Shown: positions 31,198-41,054, counted from the stretch's first letter. The stretch: DNA of 61,679 nt from an uncultured Clostridia bacterium (GCA_947572235.1 CANPBB010000004.1:1-61679); one strand, 5' to 3'. Translations and numbers: made by a program. Notes: a model not told the origin generated them from the letters alone.

Positions 31198-33627
31198 GTG
31201 TCTAAACTGCAAAAGCTCAAGCGGAAGGCAGCCAACGCAAGGCAGGCCAGCCAGACGATCCAGCGGCGAACGCTGGTATTTGCCGCCTTTTTCGGCGTGG
31301 CGGCCTTTGTTCTGCTCTTTGTCCAGCTCTACCGCCTCCAAATTACCGACCATGAGGCGCTCCAAGAGCGGGCGGCGAAGCAGCAGACCCTCAGCACCAC
31401 CATCACCGCCTCCCGGGGCACGATCTACGACCGCACGGGGGAGACTTTGGCGGTGTCTGCGGCGGCGGAGACCATCTTTATCTCCCCCAGGGATATTGCC
31501 GAGCGGTCCAAGCAGGAGAATGAGAAGGAGGGCGACAGGGCCACCTATCTCAAGGGACGCTATGAGGACTATGTAGCCGAGGGCCTGGCCAGAATTCTGG
31601 GCCTCGAAAAGGACTGGATTCTGACGCGGATGGAGAAGACCAATTCCCAGTATGAGTGGCTTGTGAAGAAGGCGGACCAAGAGACCGCCGACGAGGTCCG
31701 CCGTTTCATCAACGGCGAGATTGACGAGAAGGGGAACATCATTGTTCCCAAGGACGCCCAAGGCCGGCCCTTGGCGGCGGAGGACTGGCAGAAGAACCGG
31801 ATCACCCTGCGGGGCATCTATCTCTCCGCCGACTCCAAGCGGTTCTATCCCTACTCCACCTTGGCCTCCCACGTGATCGGCTTCGTCAACGGCGAAAACC
31901 AAGGGGCCTACGGCACCGAGGCGCTGTATGAGGAGGAGCTGCAGGGGGCCGCGGGTCTCACCGTCACCGCTAAGGATGTGAACGGCAAGACTCTTCTCTA
32001 CCAGTACGAGCAGTACTACGACGCCCAGAACGGCGACGATGTGGTGCTGACCATCGACGCCAACATCCAGTACTACTTGGAGAAGGGGATGGAGGAGATG
32101 GTGGCCAAGTACAAGGCGAAAAACGGGGCCACAGGCATCGTCATGGACGTGAATACCGGGGCGCTTCTGGGGCTTGCGTCCCTCCCCAACTACGATCTGA
32201 ACAACTACAGTGATCTCTACGACGCGGCCCTCCAGCGGCAGTGGGAGGAGGCCAAAACTAACCCAGATGAGGAGGCCCGCTCGGCGAAGCTGAAGGCCCT
32301 GCGTGACAGGCAGTGGCGCAACAAGTGCCTCAATGACACCTATGAGCCCGGCTCCACCTACAAGATTCTCACCCTGTCCATGGCCTTAGAGGAGGGTGTG
32401 GTGAACAAAAACTCCTCCTTCCACTGCTCTGGCAGTGTCCGGGTGAAGGGGGTCACCAAGCCCATTAACTGCTCCAACCACGCCGGCCATGGCACCCAGG
32501 ACTTGGCCACCGCCACGGCCAACTCCTGCAACCCGGCCTTTATCAGCATGGGCTACAAGATTGGATCCGACACCTACTACAATTATTTGGAGGACTTCGG
32601 CCTCTTTGAACCCACCGGTGTGGACCTCCCCGGAGAGGCGTCGGGGCTCTTTACCGACCGCAAGACCTTCAACAGCGCGGAGGTCTACGTGGCCTGCTAC
32701 TCCTTCGGCCAGACCTTCACCGTGACGCCCCTCCAGCTCATCACCGCCCAAGCGGCCTGCATCAACGGCGGTTATCTCCATACCCCCTACGTGGTGGAGC
32801 AGGTAAAGGATCAAAACGGCAACATCATCTCCCAGCACGACTCCACCCCTGTCAGGCAGGTGATCAGCGAGGAGACCTCCGCCACTGTGCGGGAGATCTT
32901 GGAGAACGTGGTGGCCAACGGCACCGGTCGAAACGGACAGGTGGCGGGCTACCGCATCGGCGGCAAGACCGGCACCGCCGACAAGACCGGCACGGTAACT
33001 GCCGAGAATCCCAAGGGTGACGTGGTGGTGTCCTTCCTTTGCTTCGCCCCGGCGGATGACCCGCAGGTCATTATGCTGCTGACGTTGGATACACCCAGCC
33101 GGGACACCGGTACCTATGTCTCCGGCGGCCAGATGGTGGCCCCTACCGCCAGCGCCATCATGTCGGAGATCCTGCCCTACTTGGGCGTTGAGCCCCAGTA
33201 CACCACCGATGAGCTTCTGGGCAGTGACGCCACTGTGCCCAACGTGGTGGGCCTCACCAAGGAGGGTGCCGCAGAGCGGCTGAAGGAGTACGGCTTTGTC
33301 AACTACCGCACCGTGGGAGACGGGGAGACCGTCACCGACCAGACGCCGGTGGGCGGAGCGATTGTGCCCTCCAACGCGGAGATCATCCTCTACATGGGGG
33401 AGCAGAAGTCCACAGACCTGCGGACAGTACCCAATGTGGTGGGACTCTCCGCCTCCGAGGCCAACAAAAGGCTCACCGAGGCGGGTCTCATCATGAAGGT
33501 GTCCGGAGCCAGCAACCGCAACAGCAGCACCGTCCAGGCCATCAGCCAGGACCGGCCCGAGGGGGCCCAGGTGGTGGCCGGGACCGTGGTGGAGGTTCGC
33601 TTCGGCGACACCTCCGTCCGGGATTAG
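31198..33627 (+). CDS. class B penicillin-binding protein with two PASTA domains (FtsI/SpoVD family)
   Basis: An 809-residue transpeptidase. After a single N-terminal helix (about 27-45) comes the PBP dimerisation domain, with SRGTIYDRTGETLA. The transpeptidase active site has GSTYK (S386, K389), the SCN triad in ATANSCNPAF and GGKTGTADK. Two C-terminal PASTA domains begin VPNVVGLTKEGAAERL and VPNVVGLSASEANKRL. It cross-links septal or spore-cortex peptidoglycan. PASTA and position fit either division PBP2B or sporulation SpoVD; only one copy is in the cluster. GTG at 31198 is the start, with AAGGAGG 7 bases upstream. Confidence 0.94.
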   Translation: MSKLQKLKRKAANARQASQTIQRRTLVFAAFFGVAAFVLLFVQLYRLQITDHEALQERAAKQQTLSTTITASRGTIYDRTGETLAVSAAAETIFISPRDIAERSKQENEKEGDRATYLKGRYEDYVAEGLARILGLEKDWILTRMEKTNSQYEWLVKKADQETADEVRRFINGEIDEKGNIIVPKDAQGRPLAAEDWQKNRITLRGIYLSADSKRFYPYSTLASHVIGFVNGENQGAYGTEALYEEELQGAAGLTVTAKDVNGKTLLYQYEQYYDAQNGDDVVLTIDANIQYYLEKGMEEMVAKYKAKNGATGIVMDVNTGALLGLASLPNYDLNNYSDLYDAALQRQWEEAKTNPDEEARSAKLKALRDRQWRNKCLNDTYEPGSTYKILTLSMALEEGVVNKNSSFHCSGSVRVKGVTKPINCSNHAGHGTQDLATATANSCNPAFISMGYKIGSDTYYNYLEDFGLFEPTGVDLPGEASGLFTDRKTFNSAEVYVACYSFGQTFTVTPLQLITAQAACINGGYLHTPYVVEQVKDQNGNIISQHDSTPVRQVISEETSATVREILENVVANGTGRNGQVAGYRIGGKTGTADKTGTVTAENPKGDVVVSFLCFAPADDPQVIMLLTLDTPSRDTGTYVSGGQMVAPTASAIMSEILPYLGVEPQYTTDELLGSDATVPNVVGLTKEGAAERLKEYGFVNYRTVGDGETVTDQTPVGGAIVPSNAEIILYMGEQKSTDLRTVPNVVGLSASEANKRLTEAGLIMKVSGASNRNSSTVQAISQDRPEGAQVVAGTVVEVRFGDTSVRD

Positions 33628-33674
33628 CCCACTGTGAGCATCACAGGATTTTTGAACGAAAGAGGGAGCAGACT

Positions 33675-35147
33675 ATGAAACTATCCCAGCTTCTCGGCGA
33701 GGTGGAGGTCCTTGCCGCCGCCGCGGATTTGGAGAGGGAGATCACCGGTGTCAGTTACGATTCCCGTCAGACCCAAGAGGGGGACTTGTTCGCAGCCATC
33801 TCCGGCTTTGCCGCTGACGGCCACAAGTTCATCCCTATGGCGGCGGAGCGGGGGGCGGTCTGTGTCCTCTGTGAGCGCCCGCCGGAGATAAATATCCCCT
33901 ACATCTTGGTCCGGGACAGCCGTCTGGCCTTGGCCCAAGTCAGTGCCGCCTTCTTCGGCTACCCGGCGGCGGGACTGACCATGGTGGGTGTCACCGGCAC
34001 CAACGGCAAGACCACCACCACCTATCTCCTCAAGGATATTTTGGAGAAAGCCGCCGGGGCCAAGGTGGGGCTCATCGGTACCAACCAGAACATGATCGGG
34101 GATCGGGCCCTCCACACCGAGCGGACCACGCCGGAGTCCTATGAGCTGCAAAAGCTCTTCCGACAGATGGCCGACGCCGGATGTACTCACGTGGTGATGG
34201 AGGTCTCCTCCCACGCGCTGTTCCTCAAGCGGGTGGCGGGGGTCCGCTTCGCTGTGGGCATTTTTACCAACCTGACGCAGGACCACTTGGACTTCCACGG
34301 AACTATGGAGGCCTACTGTGACGCCAAAGCGCTGCTCTTCCGCGTTTCGGACACCGGGGTCTACAATGCCGATGACACTTGGGCTCCCCGGCTCATGGAG
34401 AAGGCGACGTGCCAAAAAATGGCTGTTTCCGCCCAAGGAGAGGCGGACCTCTGGGCGGAGAATATTTGCTTGGGAGCGGCGGGTATTGCCTTTGATGCGG
34501 TGAAATCAGATTCCCGCACAAAAATAGAGGTTGCCATACCCGGCGGATTTATGGTATATAATACCCTTGGTGTGCTGGCTGCGGCGGAGGCCTTGGGGAT
34601 CTCCCTGGAGCAGAGCGCCGCTGTCCTCCGCCGAAGCGCCCATGTGAAGGGCCGCTTGGAGGTGGTGCCCACCGATGGGGACTACACGATTCTGATCGAC
34701 TATGCCCATACCCCTGACGCCTTGGAGAATGTGCTCCAAGCGGTGAAGGGCTTTGCCAAGGGGCGTACCGTGGCCCTCTTCGGCTGCGGCGGAGACCGGG
34801 ACCGGACCAAGCGCCCCAAGATGGGGAGGATTGCCGCCGACAACGCGGACTTTGTTATCGTCACCTCTGACAATCCCCGTACCGAGGACCCGGAGGCCAT
34901 TATCGCCGATATCCTCCCTGGTGTGACAGAGGGGAACGCTCCCTATGTCACCGTGCCGGGCCGTGTGGAGGCGATCCATTACGCCATTGATCATGCGGAG
35001 AGCGGGGATGTGATAGTCCTCTGCGGCAAGGGCCACGAGGACTATCAGGAGATCGACCATGTGAAGCACCACTTGGATGAGCGCGAGGTGGTGGCGGCGT
35101 ATCTAAAGGAGAGGGCGCGCCGCGGGGAGAAAACGAAAGAGCCGTAA
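33675..35147 (+). CDS. murE: UDP-MurNAc-tripeptide ligase MurE
   Basis: A 490-residue Mur ligase. ATP binding is GVTGTNGKTTT, the carbamylated-Lys region follows HVVMEVSSHAL and FTNLTQDHLDFH, and GDRDRTKRPKMG is present. The motif DNPR (in TSDNPRTEDP) marks specificity for meso-diaminopimelate rather than lysine. It adds the third amino acid to UDP-MurNAc-dipeptide. AAAGAGGGAGCAG precedes the ATG. The usual next gene murF is missing; mraY follows after 14 bases. Confidence 0.96.
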   Translation: MKLSQLLGEVEVLAAAADLEREITGVSYDSRQTQEGDLFAAISGFAADGHKFIPMAAERGAVCVLCERPPEINIPYILVRDSRLALAQVSAAFFGYPAAGLTMVGVTGTNGKTTTTYLLKDILEKAAGAKVGLIGTNQNMIGDRALHTERTTPESYELQKLFRQMADAGCTHVVMEVSSHALFLKRVAGVRFAVGIFTNLTQDHLDFHGTMEAYCDAKALLFRVSDTGVYNADDTWAPRLMEKATCQKMAVSAQGEADLWAENICLGAAGIAFDAVKSDSRTKIEVAIPGGFMVYNTLGVLAAAEALGISLEQSAAVLRRSAHVKGRLEVVPTDGDYTILIDYAHTPDALENVLQAVKGFAKGRTVALFGCGGDRDRTKRPKMGRIAADNADFVIVTSDNPRTEDPEAIIADILPGVTEGNAPYVTVPGRVEAIHYAIDHAESGDVIVLCGKGHEDYQEIDHVKHHLDEREVVAAYLKERARRGEKTKEP

Positions 35148-35161
35148 GGGAGAAAAGGATT

Positions 35162-36154
35162 ATGTCAATGATTGCAGCTTGTCTCATCAGCTTTGCTGTC
35201 ACCGCGCTGGTGGGGGGCAGGGCCATCCTGCCCGCCCTGCGCCGTCTGAAGGCGGGGCAGAGCATCCGGGAGGACGGCCCCAAGTGGCATGCCGGCAAGT
35301 CCGGCACCCCCACCATGGGGGGGCTGATGTTCATCTTGGGCATCGCTGTGGCGGTGCTCATTGCCGGCTGGGGGGAGATGAGCCGTGGGGTGTATACCCA
35401 CCTGTACGTCTTTGCTTTCGCCATAGTCTTCGGAGCCATCGGCTTTTTCGATGACTACCAGAAGGTCCACAAGCACCGGAATTTAGGCTTGACAGCCCTT
35501 CAGAAGTTCCTCCTGCAGGTGGCGGCGGCGCTGGCCTTCTTGGCGCTGATGCGTCTTGAGGGGATGCTGACGCCGGAGCTCTATGTGCCCTTCCTTAATG
35601 TCTACTGGCATCTGAGCTGGCCGGTGTACTTGGTGCTGGCGGCCTTCATCATCGTAGGTACGGTAAACGCGGTGAACATCACCGACGGTTTGGATGGCCT
35701 TGCCACCACAGTGACGGTGCCGGTGGCGCTGTTCTTTGTTTCTGTGGCCACTTGGTGGGGGCTTACGCAGTTGGGAATCTTCGCCGGCGCGCTGTTGGGG
35801 GGGCTCTTGGGCTTTCTCATCTACAATGCCCACCCGGCCAAGGTTTTCATGGGGGATACCGGTTCACTGTTCTTGGGTGGGGCGGTGGCTGGTTTGGCTT
35901 TCGCCTTCGATATGCCCTTGGTGCTGGCGCTTGTGGGGATTATCTACATCATTGAGACCATGTCCGACATCATTCAGGTGACTTATTTCAAGCTGACACA
36001 CGGCAAGCGTATTTTCAAGATGGCTCCGCTGCACCACCACTTCGAGCTGTGCGGCTGGAGTGAGATTAAAATTGTGGTAGTCTTTACCTGCATCTCACTG
36101 GTGTTCTGCGCGCTGGCGTATTTTGGGGTGGTAAATCGCTTTGCGTTCGCGTGA
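35162..36154 (+). CDS. mraY: phospho-MurNAc-pentapeptide transferase MraY
   Basis: A 330-residue membrane enzyme with about ten helices that makes lipid I from UDP-MurNAc-pentapeptide and undecaprenyl phosphate. Signatures are GTPTMGG near residue 49, FFDDYQKV with the catalytic Asp pair, NITDGLDGLA, and FKMAPLHHHFE near the C terminus. AGAAAAGGATT precedes the ATG. The TGA stop is the first triplet of repeat copy A (36152-36282). Confidence 0.96.
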   Translation: MSMIAACLISFAVTALVGGRAILPALRRLKAGQSIREDGPKWHAGKSGTPTMGGLMFILGIAVAVLIAGWGEMSRGVYTHLYVFAFAIVFGAIGFFDDYQKVHKHRNLGLTALQKFLLQVAAALAFLALMRLEGMLTPELYVPFLNVYWHLSWPVYLVLAAFIIVGTVNAVNITDGLDGLATTVTVPVALFFVSVATWWGLTQLGIFAGALLGGLLGFLIYNAHPAKVFMGDTGSLFLGGAVAGLAFAFDMPLVLALVGIIYIIETMSDIIQVTYFKLTHGKRIFKMAPLHHHFELCGWSEIKIVVVFTCISLVFCALAYFGVVNRFAFA

Positions 36155-36282
36155 AATCTGCGGATTTCAAACGAGAAATTGATTGGCGGGGGCTTTTTCG
36201 GGAAGCGCCGGGGGCGATTCCCGAAAAAAGGCGCAAACCGAGCGCGGTTTGCAGGGTGTTTTTCCGAAAACGCGGTTTCCGG
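36152..36282 (+). repeat. dispersed palindromic repeat, copy A (mraY-ftsW gap)
   Basis: Starts on the mraY stop codon with TGAAATCTGCGGATTTCAAA (a small hairpin). The 12-bp-arm hairpin CTTTTTCGGGAA (36193-36204) / TTCCCGAAAAAAG (36218-36230) comes next. A further block, CCGAAAACGCGGTTTCCGG, ends near 36282. The first 79 bases align closely with copy B (40130-40210). Parts recur inverted in copy C (54601-54718). Confidence 0.8.
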
Positions 36283-36368
36283 AAAACGGATTTGGCTCTT
36301 TTACGCGAAGCGCAGACTCCTTGTGGATGGCTGGACGCGGGGGATTTTGGGAGAGAGGGGGGACGCTT

Positions 36369-37562
36369 ATGACGCGGGAGGAGAAGCGGCAGAGGCAGCG
36401 GTGGAAGCGGCACAAGGCCCGGGAGATGAAGGAGATCGCCAAGGGGCCTATTGACCTGCCCTTTTTGGTGCTGGTGCTGATGCTGACAGTGATTGGGCTC
36501 ATTATGCTCTTTTCCGCCAGTTTTCCCTCGGCGCTGAAGGAGCACAACGATCCCTTCTTCTATGCCCGCAGTCAGGCTGCCTTCGCCGCCGCAGGAATCG
36601 CTGCCATGGCGGCTATGAGCAAGTTTAACTACCAGCGTCTGCGGGGATTCTCCACGGTGGCGCTGCTGGGGTCCATGGTGCTGCTGTTCTTGGTGCTGAC
36701 GCCCTTCGGCGTCACCAGAAACCACGCTACCCGGTGGCTGAAGATGTTCTTGGTGGCTGGTCCCCAGTACCAGCCCTCGGAGCTGGCGAAGCTGGGCGTT
36801 ATCATTTACTTTGCCAACACCATCTCCCTGCGTAAGGACAAAATGCGCACCTTCCAGTACGGTATCCTGCCCTATATGGCCATTCTGATGATCTATGCGG
36901 TGCTGATGCTTCTGGAGCCCCATATGTCCGGGTGTATCCTGATCTTGGGCATCGGGGCCGTGATGATGGTGGTGGGCGGAATGCACTGGGGCTGGGTCAC
37001 CACCGGAGTAAGCGCGGCGGCGGGCGGGCTCTATGCGCTGCTGTTCACCGATTTGATGGAGAAGATCGGATACAACTCCGACCGGATCAAAACTTGGCGG
37101 GACCCTTGGTGGGACATCGGTGACAAGAGTTACCAGATGGCCCAGAGCCTTATCTCCATCGGTTCCGGCGGCCTCTTGGGTGTGGGCTTGGGCAAGAGCC
37201 GGCAGAAATTCCTGTTCCTGCCGGAGGAGCACAATGACTTCATCTTTGCCGTGGTCTGCGAGGAGCTGGGTTATATCGGCGCGGGGATCATCATGGTTCT
37301 CTTCGCCCTGCTGGTGATCCGGGGCTACTGGATTGCCATCAAGGCCCGCGATCGGTTCGGCGCCCTGCTGGCCGTGGGCGTCACCACCCAGATTGCCCTT
37401 CAGACCTTCCTGAACATCGCCGTGGTGACGGGTCTGATCCCGGCCACCGGCATCTCTCTGCCCTTCTTCAGCTACGGTGGCACCGCCCTTTTGATCCAGC
37501 TGTTTGAGGTTGGCATCGTATTAAGCGTATCGCGGCAAATACCTGCGCCAAAAGCCGGATAG
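36369..37562 (+). CDS. ftsW: FtsW lipid II polymerase (SEDS family)
   Basis: A 397-residue membrane protein with about ten helices. It opens MTREEKRQRQRWKRHK, a basic cytosolic tail, then LPFLVLVLMLTVIGLIMLFS. SEDS motifs include QYQPSELAKLGVI, RIKTWRDPWWD, and the C-terminal PATGISLPFFSYGGTALL. It polymerises lipid II glycan strands at the septum with the PASTA PBP. The start at 36369 has AGGGGGG 8 bases upstream; the frame is open further upstream only because it reads through repeat copy A. Confidence 0.94.
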   Translation: MTREEKRQRQRWKRHKAREMKEIAKGPIDLPFLVLVLMLTVIGLIMLFSASFPSALKEHNDPFFYARSQAAFAAAGIAAMAAMSKFNYQRLRGFSTVALLGSMVLLFLVLTPFGVTRNHATRWLKMFLVAGPQYQPSELAKLGVIIYFANTISLRKDKMRTFQYGILPYMAILMIYAVLMLLEPHMSGCILILGIGAVMMVVGGMHWGWVTTGVSAAAGGLYALLFTDLMEKIGYNSDRIKTWRDPWWDIGDKSYQMAQSLISIGSGGLLGVGLGKSRQKFLFLPEEHNDFIFAVVCEELGYIGAGIIMVLFALLVIRGYWIAIKARDRFGALLAVGVTTQIALQTFLNIAVVTGLIPATGISLPFFSYGGTALLIQLFEVGIVLSVSRQIPAPKAG

Positions 37563-37671
37563 CCATAGCAGTGAGACGGAATGATTCTGTTATACGAACA
37601 GAGGATATATAAAACCCTATTGGACAGGGAAACGTATAGACAACCTACATGAGCAAAGGTGGTGGTTCCCC

Positions 37672-38796
37672 ATGCGTGTCATCTTTACCTGCGGAGGCAC
37701 CGCGGGACATGTGAATCCGGCCATAGCATTGGCTGGGCTGATCCGGGAGCGCCAGCCGGGGACACAGGTGCTCTTTGTGGGGGCCAACCGAGGGATTGAG
37801 CGCCAGCTTATTGAGCAGGCGGGCTGTCCCTTTGAGGCGGTGGAGATCTCCAGCTTTCACCGCTCGCTGAGGCCCAAGGAGCTGCGGCACAATCTGACCT
37901 CCCTTGTAAACTACTTCCGGGCCCCGGGAGAGGCGAAAAAGATCCTCCGCCGGTTTGGGCCGGATTTGGTGGTGGGTACAGGGGGCTACGCCAGCTATCC
38001 CATGGTCCGGGCCGCCGCCGCCGAGGGGATCCCCACGGCGGTCCACGAGTCCAATGCCATTCCCGGCCTCACCACCAAGCTGCTGGAGCCCCACGCCGAC
38101 GTGATCATGGTGGGGTTCGAGGCCTGCCGGCAGAACTACCGCCATCCGGATAAGGTGCAGATTACTGGCACACCGGTGCGGGAGGAGTTCTTTGCTCTGA
38201 CCAGAGAGCAGGCCAAGGCCCGCTTGGGGGTGGATGACGGCAAGCCCTTGGTGATCTCCTTCTGGGGGAGCTTGGGGGCCAGTGAGATGAATCGGCGGAT
38301 GGCGGAATTCATCGCCTTGGAGACTAAACGCAGCCGCTTCCACCACGTCCACGCCGCCGGAGCCTACGGCCATCCCCTGATTACCGAGGAGCTGCGCCGC
38401 CGGGGCATTGACATGAACCGGGAGCTGATGGTGGAGGTGCGGGAGTATATCTACGATATGGCGTTGCTCATGCGGGCGGCGGACTTGGTGATCTGCCGGG
38501 CTGGGGCCTCCACCATCAGCGAACTGACGGCCTTGGGTACCGCGGCCATCATCGTGCCCTCCCCCAATGTGACAAACCACCACCAGGAGCGGAATGCCCA
38601 AGTGCTTGCCGACCACGGCGCGGCACTGATGCTGATGGAGGGGGAGGCGACGGCGGAGCGGATGCTCCAAGAGGCCGAGGCGATCCTTGCCGATGACGCC
38701 CGCCGGCGGGGAATGGAGGAGAACATGACCGCCTTAGGCTTCCGAGATGCCAACGAACGGATCTATCAGACGGTTGTTGGACTTGTGAGGAATTAG
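37672..38796 (+). CDS. murG: MurG, lipid II synthase
   Basis: A 374-residue glycosyltransferase that adds GlcNAc to lipid I on the inner membrane face. The N-terminal glycine loop is FTCGGTAGHVNPA, followed by VVGTGGYASYPMVRAA. The donor-site motif is CRAGASTISELTALG, with IVPSPNVTNHHQERNA close by. AAAGGTGGTGG precedes the ATG. The stop TAG lies inside a GGAATTAGGCATTAGGAAGG element, as the VWA gene stop does in its repeat. Confidence 0.96.
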   Translation: MRVIFTCGGTAGHVNPAIALAGLIRERQPGTQVLFVGANRGIERQLIEQAGCPFEAVEISSFHRSLRPKELRHNLTSLVNYFRAPGEAKKILRRFGPDLVVGTGGYASYPMVRAAAAEGIPTAVHESNAIPGLTTKLLEPHADVIMVGFEACRQNYRHPDKVQITGTPVREEFFALTREQAKARLGVDDGKPLVISFWGSLGASEMNRRMAEFIALETKRSRFHHVHAAGAYGHPLITEELRRRGIDMNRELMVEVREYIYDMALLMRAADLVICRAGASTISELTALGTAAIIVPSPNVTNHHQERNAQVLADHGAALMLMEGEATAERMLQEAEAILADDARRRGMEENMTALGFRDANERIYQTVVGLVRN

Positions 38797-38808
38797 GCAT
38801 TAGGAAGG
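38787..38808. repeat. short GGAATTAGG-type element at the murG stop
   Basis: GAGGAATTAGGCATTAGGAA overlaps the murG stop codon. Related to the ends of the element at 22000-22132. Confidence 0.4.
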
Positions 38809-38885
38809 GAAGAGGGCATAGCAAAATAGGGGACCTCTGCATAGGATGGAGTAGTTTTTAGGAAATTCTACTGCGGAGGGAACCT

Positions 38886-40139
38886 ATGGGCGAGTTTATT
38901 ATCGAAGGCGGCAGACCCCTGCGGGGGAGCTTGCGGGTACAGGGGGCCAAGAACAGCGTGCTCCCGATCTTGGCCGCCACCATCTTACATAACGGCGTGT
39001 CCGTGCTCCACCACTGCCCCCGGCTGCGGGATGTGGATGCCTCCATTCGGATTCTGCGGCAGCTGGGATGCCGTGCGGACTGGGAGGGGGACGACTTGGT
39101 GGTGGATGCTTCCACAATGGTATGCAGCCGGATCCCGGACCATTTAATGCGGGAGATGCGCTCCTCGGTGATCTTTTTGGGGGCCATCCTCAGCCGCTGC
39201 GGGGAGGCGGAGCTGTCCCTGCCCGGCGGCTGTGAACTGGGTCCCCGGCCCATCGACCTGCACCTTGCCGCCCTGCGGCAGCTGGGGGCGGAGATCAACG
39301 AGGGGGGTGGCCGGCTCCACTGCCGTGCCGGAGATATGTGCGGGCGGGAAATTACCCTGAGCATCCCCAGCGTGGGGGCAACGGAAAATGCCCTGCTCAC
39401 TGCCTGCGGCTGCGAGGGGGTCACCACCATCTTCAACGCCGCCCGGGAGCCGGAAATCGACGATTTGCAGCGCTTCCTGCGGGCTATGGGCCATCAGGTC
39501 CAAGGGGCGGGGACCTCGGTGGTCACCGTGGCGGGCCGAAGTCCCACACACGACTTGGAACACACCGTGATGCCCGACCGGATCGTGGCAGCTACATACC
39601 TTGCGGCTGTGGCGGCGGCAGGGGGTGAGGTGGAGCTTGAAGGGGTGGACTACCGGCACCTCTCCACGGTGATTGCCGCCCTCCATGAGGCGGGCTGCCG
39701 CATCCACAGTACCGGCAGCGCAGTGCTTCTGCGCAGCACCGGGGAGCTGAAGGGCGTCCGTCCCATCCGCACCGCCCCCTACCCAGGGTTTCCCACCGAT
39801 GCCCAAGCGGTGCTTATGGCGTCACTTTTGAAGAGCAAAGGAACCACAGTATTTGTGGAGAACATCTTTGAGAACCGCTACCGCCATGTGGATGAGCTGT
39901 GCCGCATGGGCGCGGACATCCGCGTGGAGGGCCGGGTGGCGGTGGTCTGCGGCGTGGAGCGCCTTCGGGGCGCGGCGGTGGAGGCCACGGACCTCCGCGG
40001 CGGCGCGGCCATGGTGGTGGCGGCGCTCTCCGCCGAGGGCGGGAGCCGTATCGGTTCTATCCACCATGTCCAGCGGGGCTACGAGGACATCGTGGGGGAT
40101 TTATCCACGCTGGGTGCTTGTATATCGCTTGAATCCTGA
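38886..40139 (+). CDS. murA: UDP-N-acetylglucosamine 1-carboxyvinyltransferase MurA
   Basis: A 417-residue enolpyruvyl transferase, the first committed step of peptidoglycan synthesis. It opens FIIEGGRPLRGSLRVQGAKN. The fosfomycin-sensitive catalytic Cys is present (LPGGCELGPRP, C116). Near the C terminus are PYPGFPTDAQAVLMA and VFVENIFENRYRHVDEL. GGAGGGAACCT precedes the ATG. In many Firmicutes murA lies apart from dcw; here it is between murG and ftsQ. Its stop lies in repeat copy B. Confidence 0.96.
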   Translation: MGEFIIEGGRPLRGSLRVQGAKNSVLPILAATILHNGVSVLHHCPRLRDVDASIRILRQLGCRADWEGDDLVVDASTMVCSRIPDHLMREMRSSVIFLGAILSRCGEAELSLPGGCELGPRPIDLHLAALRQLGAEINEGGGRLHCRAGDMCGREITLSIPSVGATENALLTACGCEGVTTIFNAAREPEIDDLQRFLRAMGHQVQGAGTSVVTVAGRSPTHDLEHTVMPDRIVAATYLAAVAAAGGEVELEGVDYRHLSTVIAALHEAGCRIHSTGSAVLLRSTGELKGVRPIRTAPYPGFPTDAQAVLMASLLKSKGTTVFVENIFENRYRHVDELCRMGADIRVEGRVAVVCGVERLRGAAVEATDLRGGAAMVVAALSAEGGSRIGSIHHVQRGYEDIVGDLSTLGACISLES

Positions 40140-40210
40140 GGATTTCAAGGGAGAAGCTGATTTGCGGGGGCTTTTTTCGGGAAGCGGCGGGGGCCGATTC
40201 CCGAAAAAAG
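40130..40210 (+). repeat. dispersed palindromic repeat, copy B (murA-ftsQ gap)
   Basis: Starts TGAATCCTGAGGATTTCAAG, with the murA stop codon (40137-40139) in its first small hairpin. The main hairpin has perfect 13-base arms, CTTTTTTCGGGAA (40171-40183) and TTCCCGAAAAAAG (40198-40210). The alignment with copy A (36152-36230) shows only about ten differences over 80 positions. Confidence 0.82.
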
Positions 40211-40292
40211 ATCGGGCCAAGCATAGCCCGCAGAGCGCAGTAAAATCCCCTCAAAAAATGCTGGCATTTTTTGAACCACCGGAGGTGATACC

Positions 40293-41054
40293 ATGGCGCG
40301 TCGGCGCAGAAATAAACGTTACCGGCGGGGACGGCTGACTGTGCTGCTGCGCTTTTTCTCCTTCCTTGTCATCTGTGTCGCCATCGCCGCGGCGCTGATC
40401 CTATTTTTTAAGGTGGAGACCATCGAGGTCGCCGGAAATCTCCGCTACACGGAGGAGCAGGTCTTGGAGGTGGCGGGGATCGAGTACGGGGAGAATATGT
40501 TCCTTATCAACAAGTACGCCATCGCCGACCGGATCACCCAGCAGCTGCCCTATGTCCAGTCGGTAAGGCCTTGGCGGCACTGGCCCAATACCATTGTGCT
40601 CCAGCTGGAGGAGGGGGAGCCTATCGCCGTGGTGGCTGAGGCGGAGAGCGCTTGGCTGATCAGCGCCGAGGGGAAGCTTCTGGAGCGCATTGATATAGAC
40701 GGGGGAGAGGGCTATCCCCGAATTACAGGCTGCAAGCCGCTGCTGCCCACCGAGGGTTCCTACCTCTCCCTGCCCGCCGACGGACATATCACTGATACGC
40801 AGCTTCTGACGCTGCTGGAGAAGCTGAAGGAGCGGGACATGCTCGCAAACACCAGCCGTATTGACTGCACCAGCGCCCAGATGCTGGTCCTGCGCTATGC
40901 CGGGCGATTCGATGTGCAGCTGCCCTATGACGCGGACTACGGGAAAAAGCTCTATGCCTTGGAGGAGATCATCAAGCGTCTCCAAGACAACGAGACGGGG
41001 ACGGTAATCCTCACCCTGCCCGACCGCAGCTTTTTCAAGCCGGACCTGTACTGA
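40293..41054 (+). CDS. ftsQ: FtsQ/DivIB cell-division protein
   Basis: A 253-residue bitopic protein. A basic N terminus (MARRRRNKRYRRGRL) and one helix (about 17-39) precede the POTRA domain, which starts KVETIEVAGNLRYTEEQVLE. The FtsQ beta domain follows (RPWRHWPNTIVLQLEE, ending ETGTVILTLPDRSFF). It stabilises the FtsL-FtsB complex at the septum. ACCGGAGGTGATACC precedes the ATG. It is the last gene before the separate ftsZ promoter. Confidence 0.92.
   Translation: MARRRRNKRYRRGRLTVLLRFFSFLVICVAIAAALILFFKVETIEVAGNLRYTEEQVLEVAGIEYGENMFLINKYAIADRITQQLPYVQSVRPWRHWPNTIVLQLEEGEPIAVVAEAESAWLISAEGKLLERIDIDGGEGYPRITGCKPLLPTEGSYLSLPADGHITDTQLLTLLEKLKERDMLANTSRIDCTSAQMLVLRYAGRFDVQLPYDADYGKKLYALEEIIKRLQDNETGTVILTLPDRSFFKPDLY

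Noticed and set aside
36183..36368. N-terminal extension of ftsW through the mraY-ftsW gap
   Set aside because: The frame stays open only because it crosses repeat copy A. The ribosome site and the normal FtsW start are at 36369.
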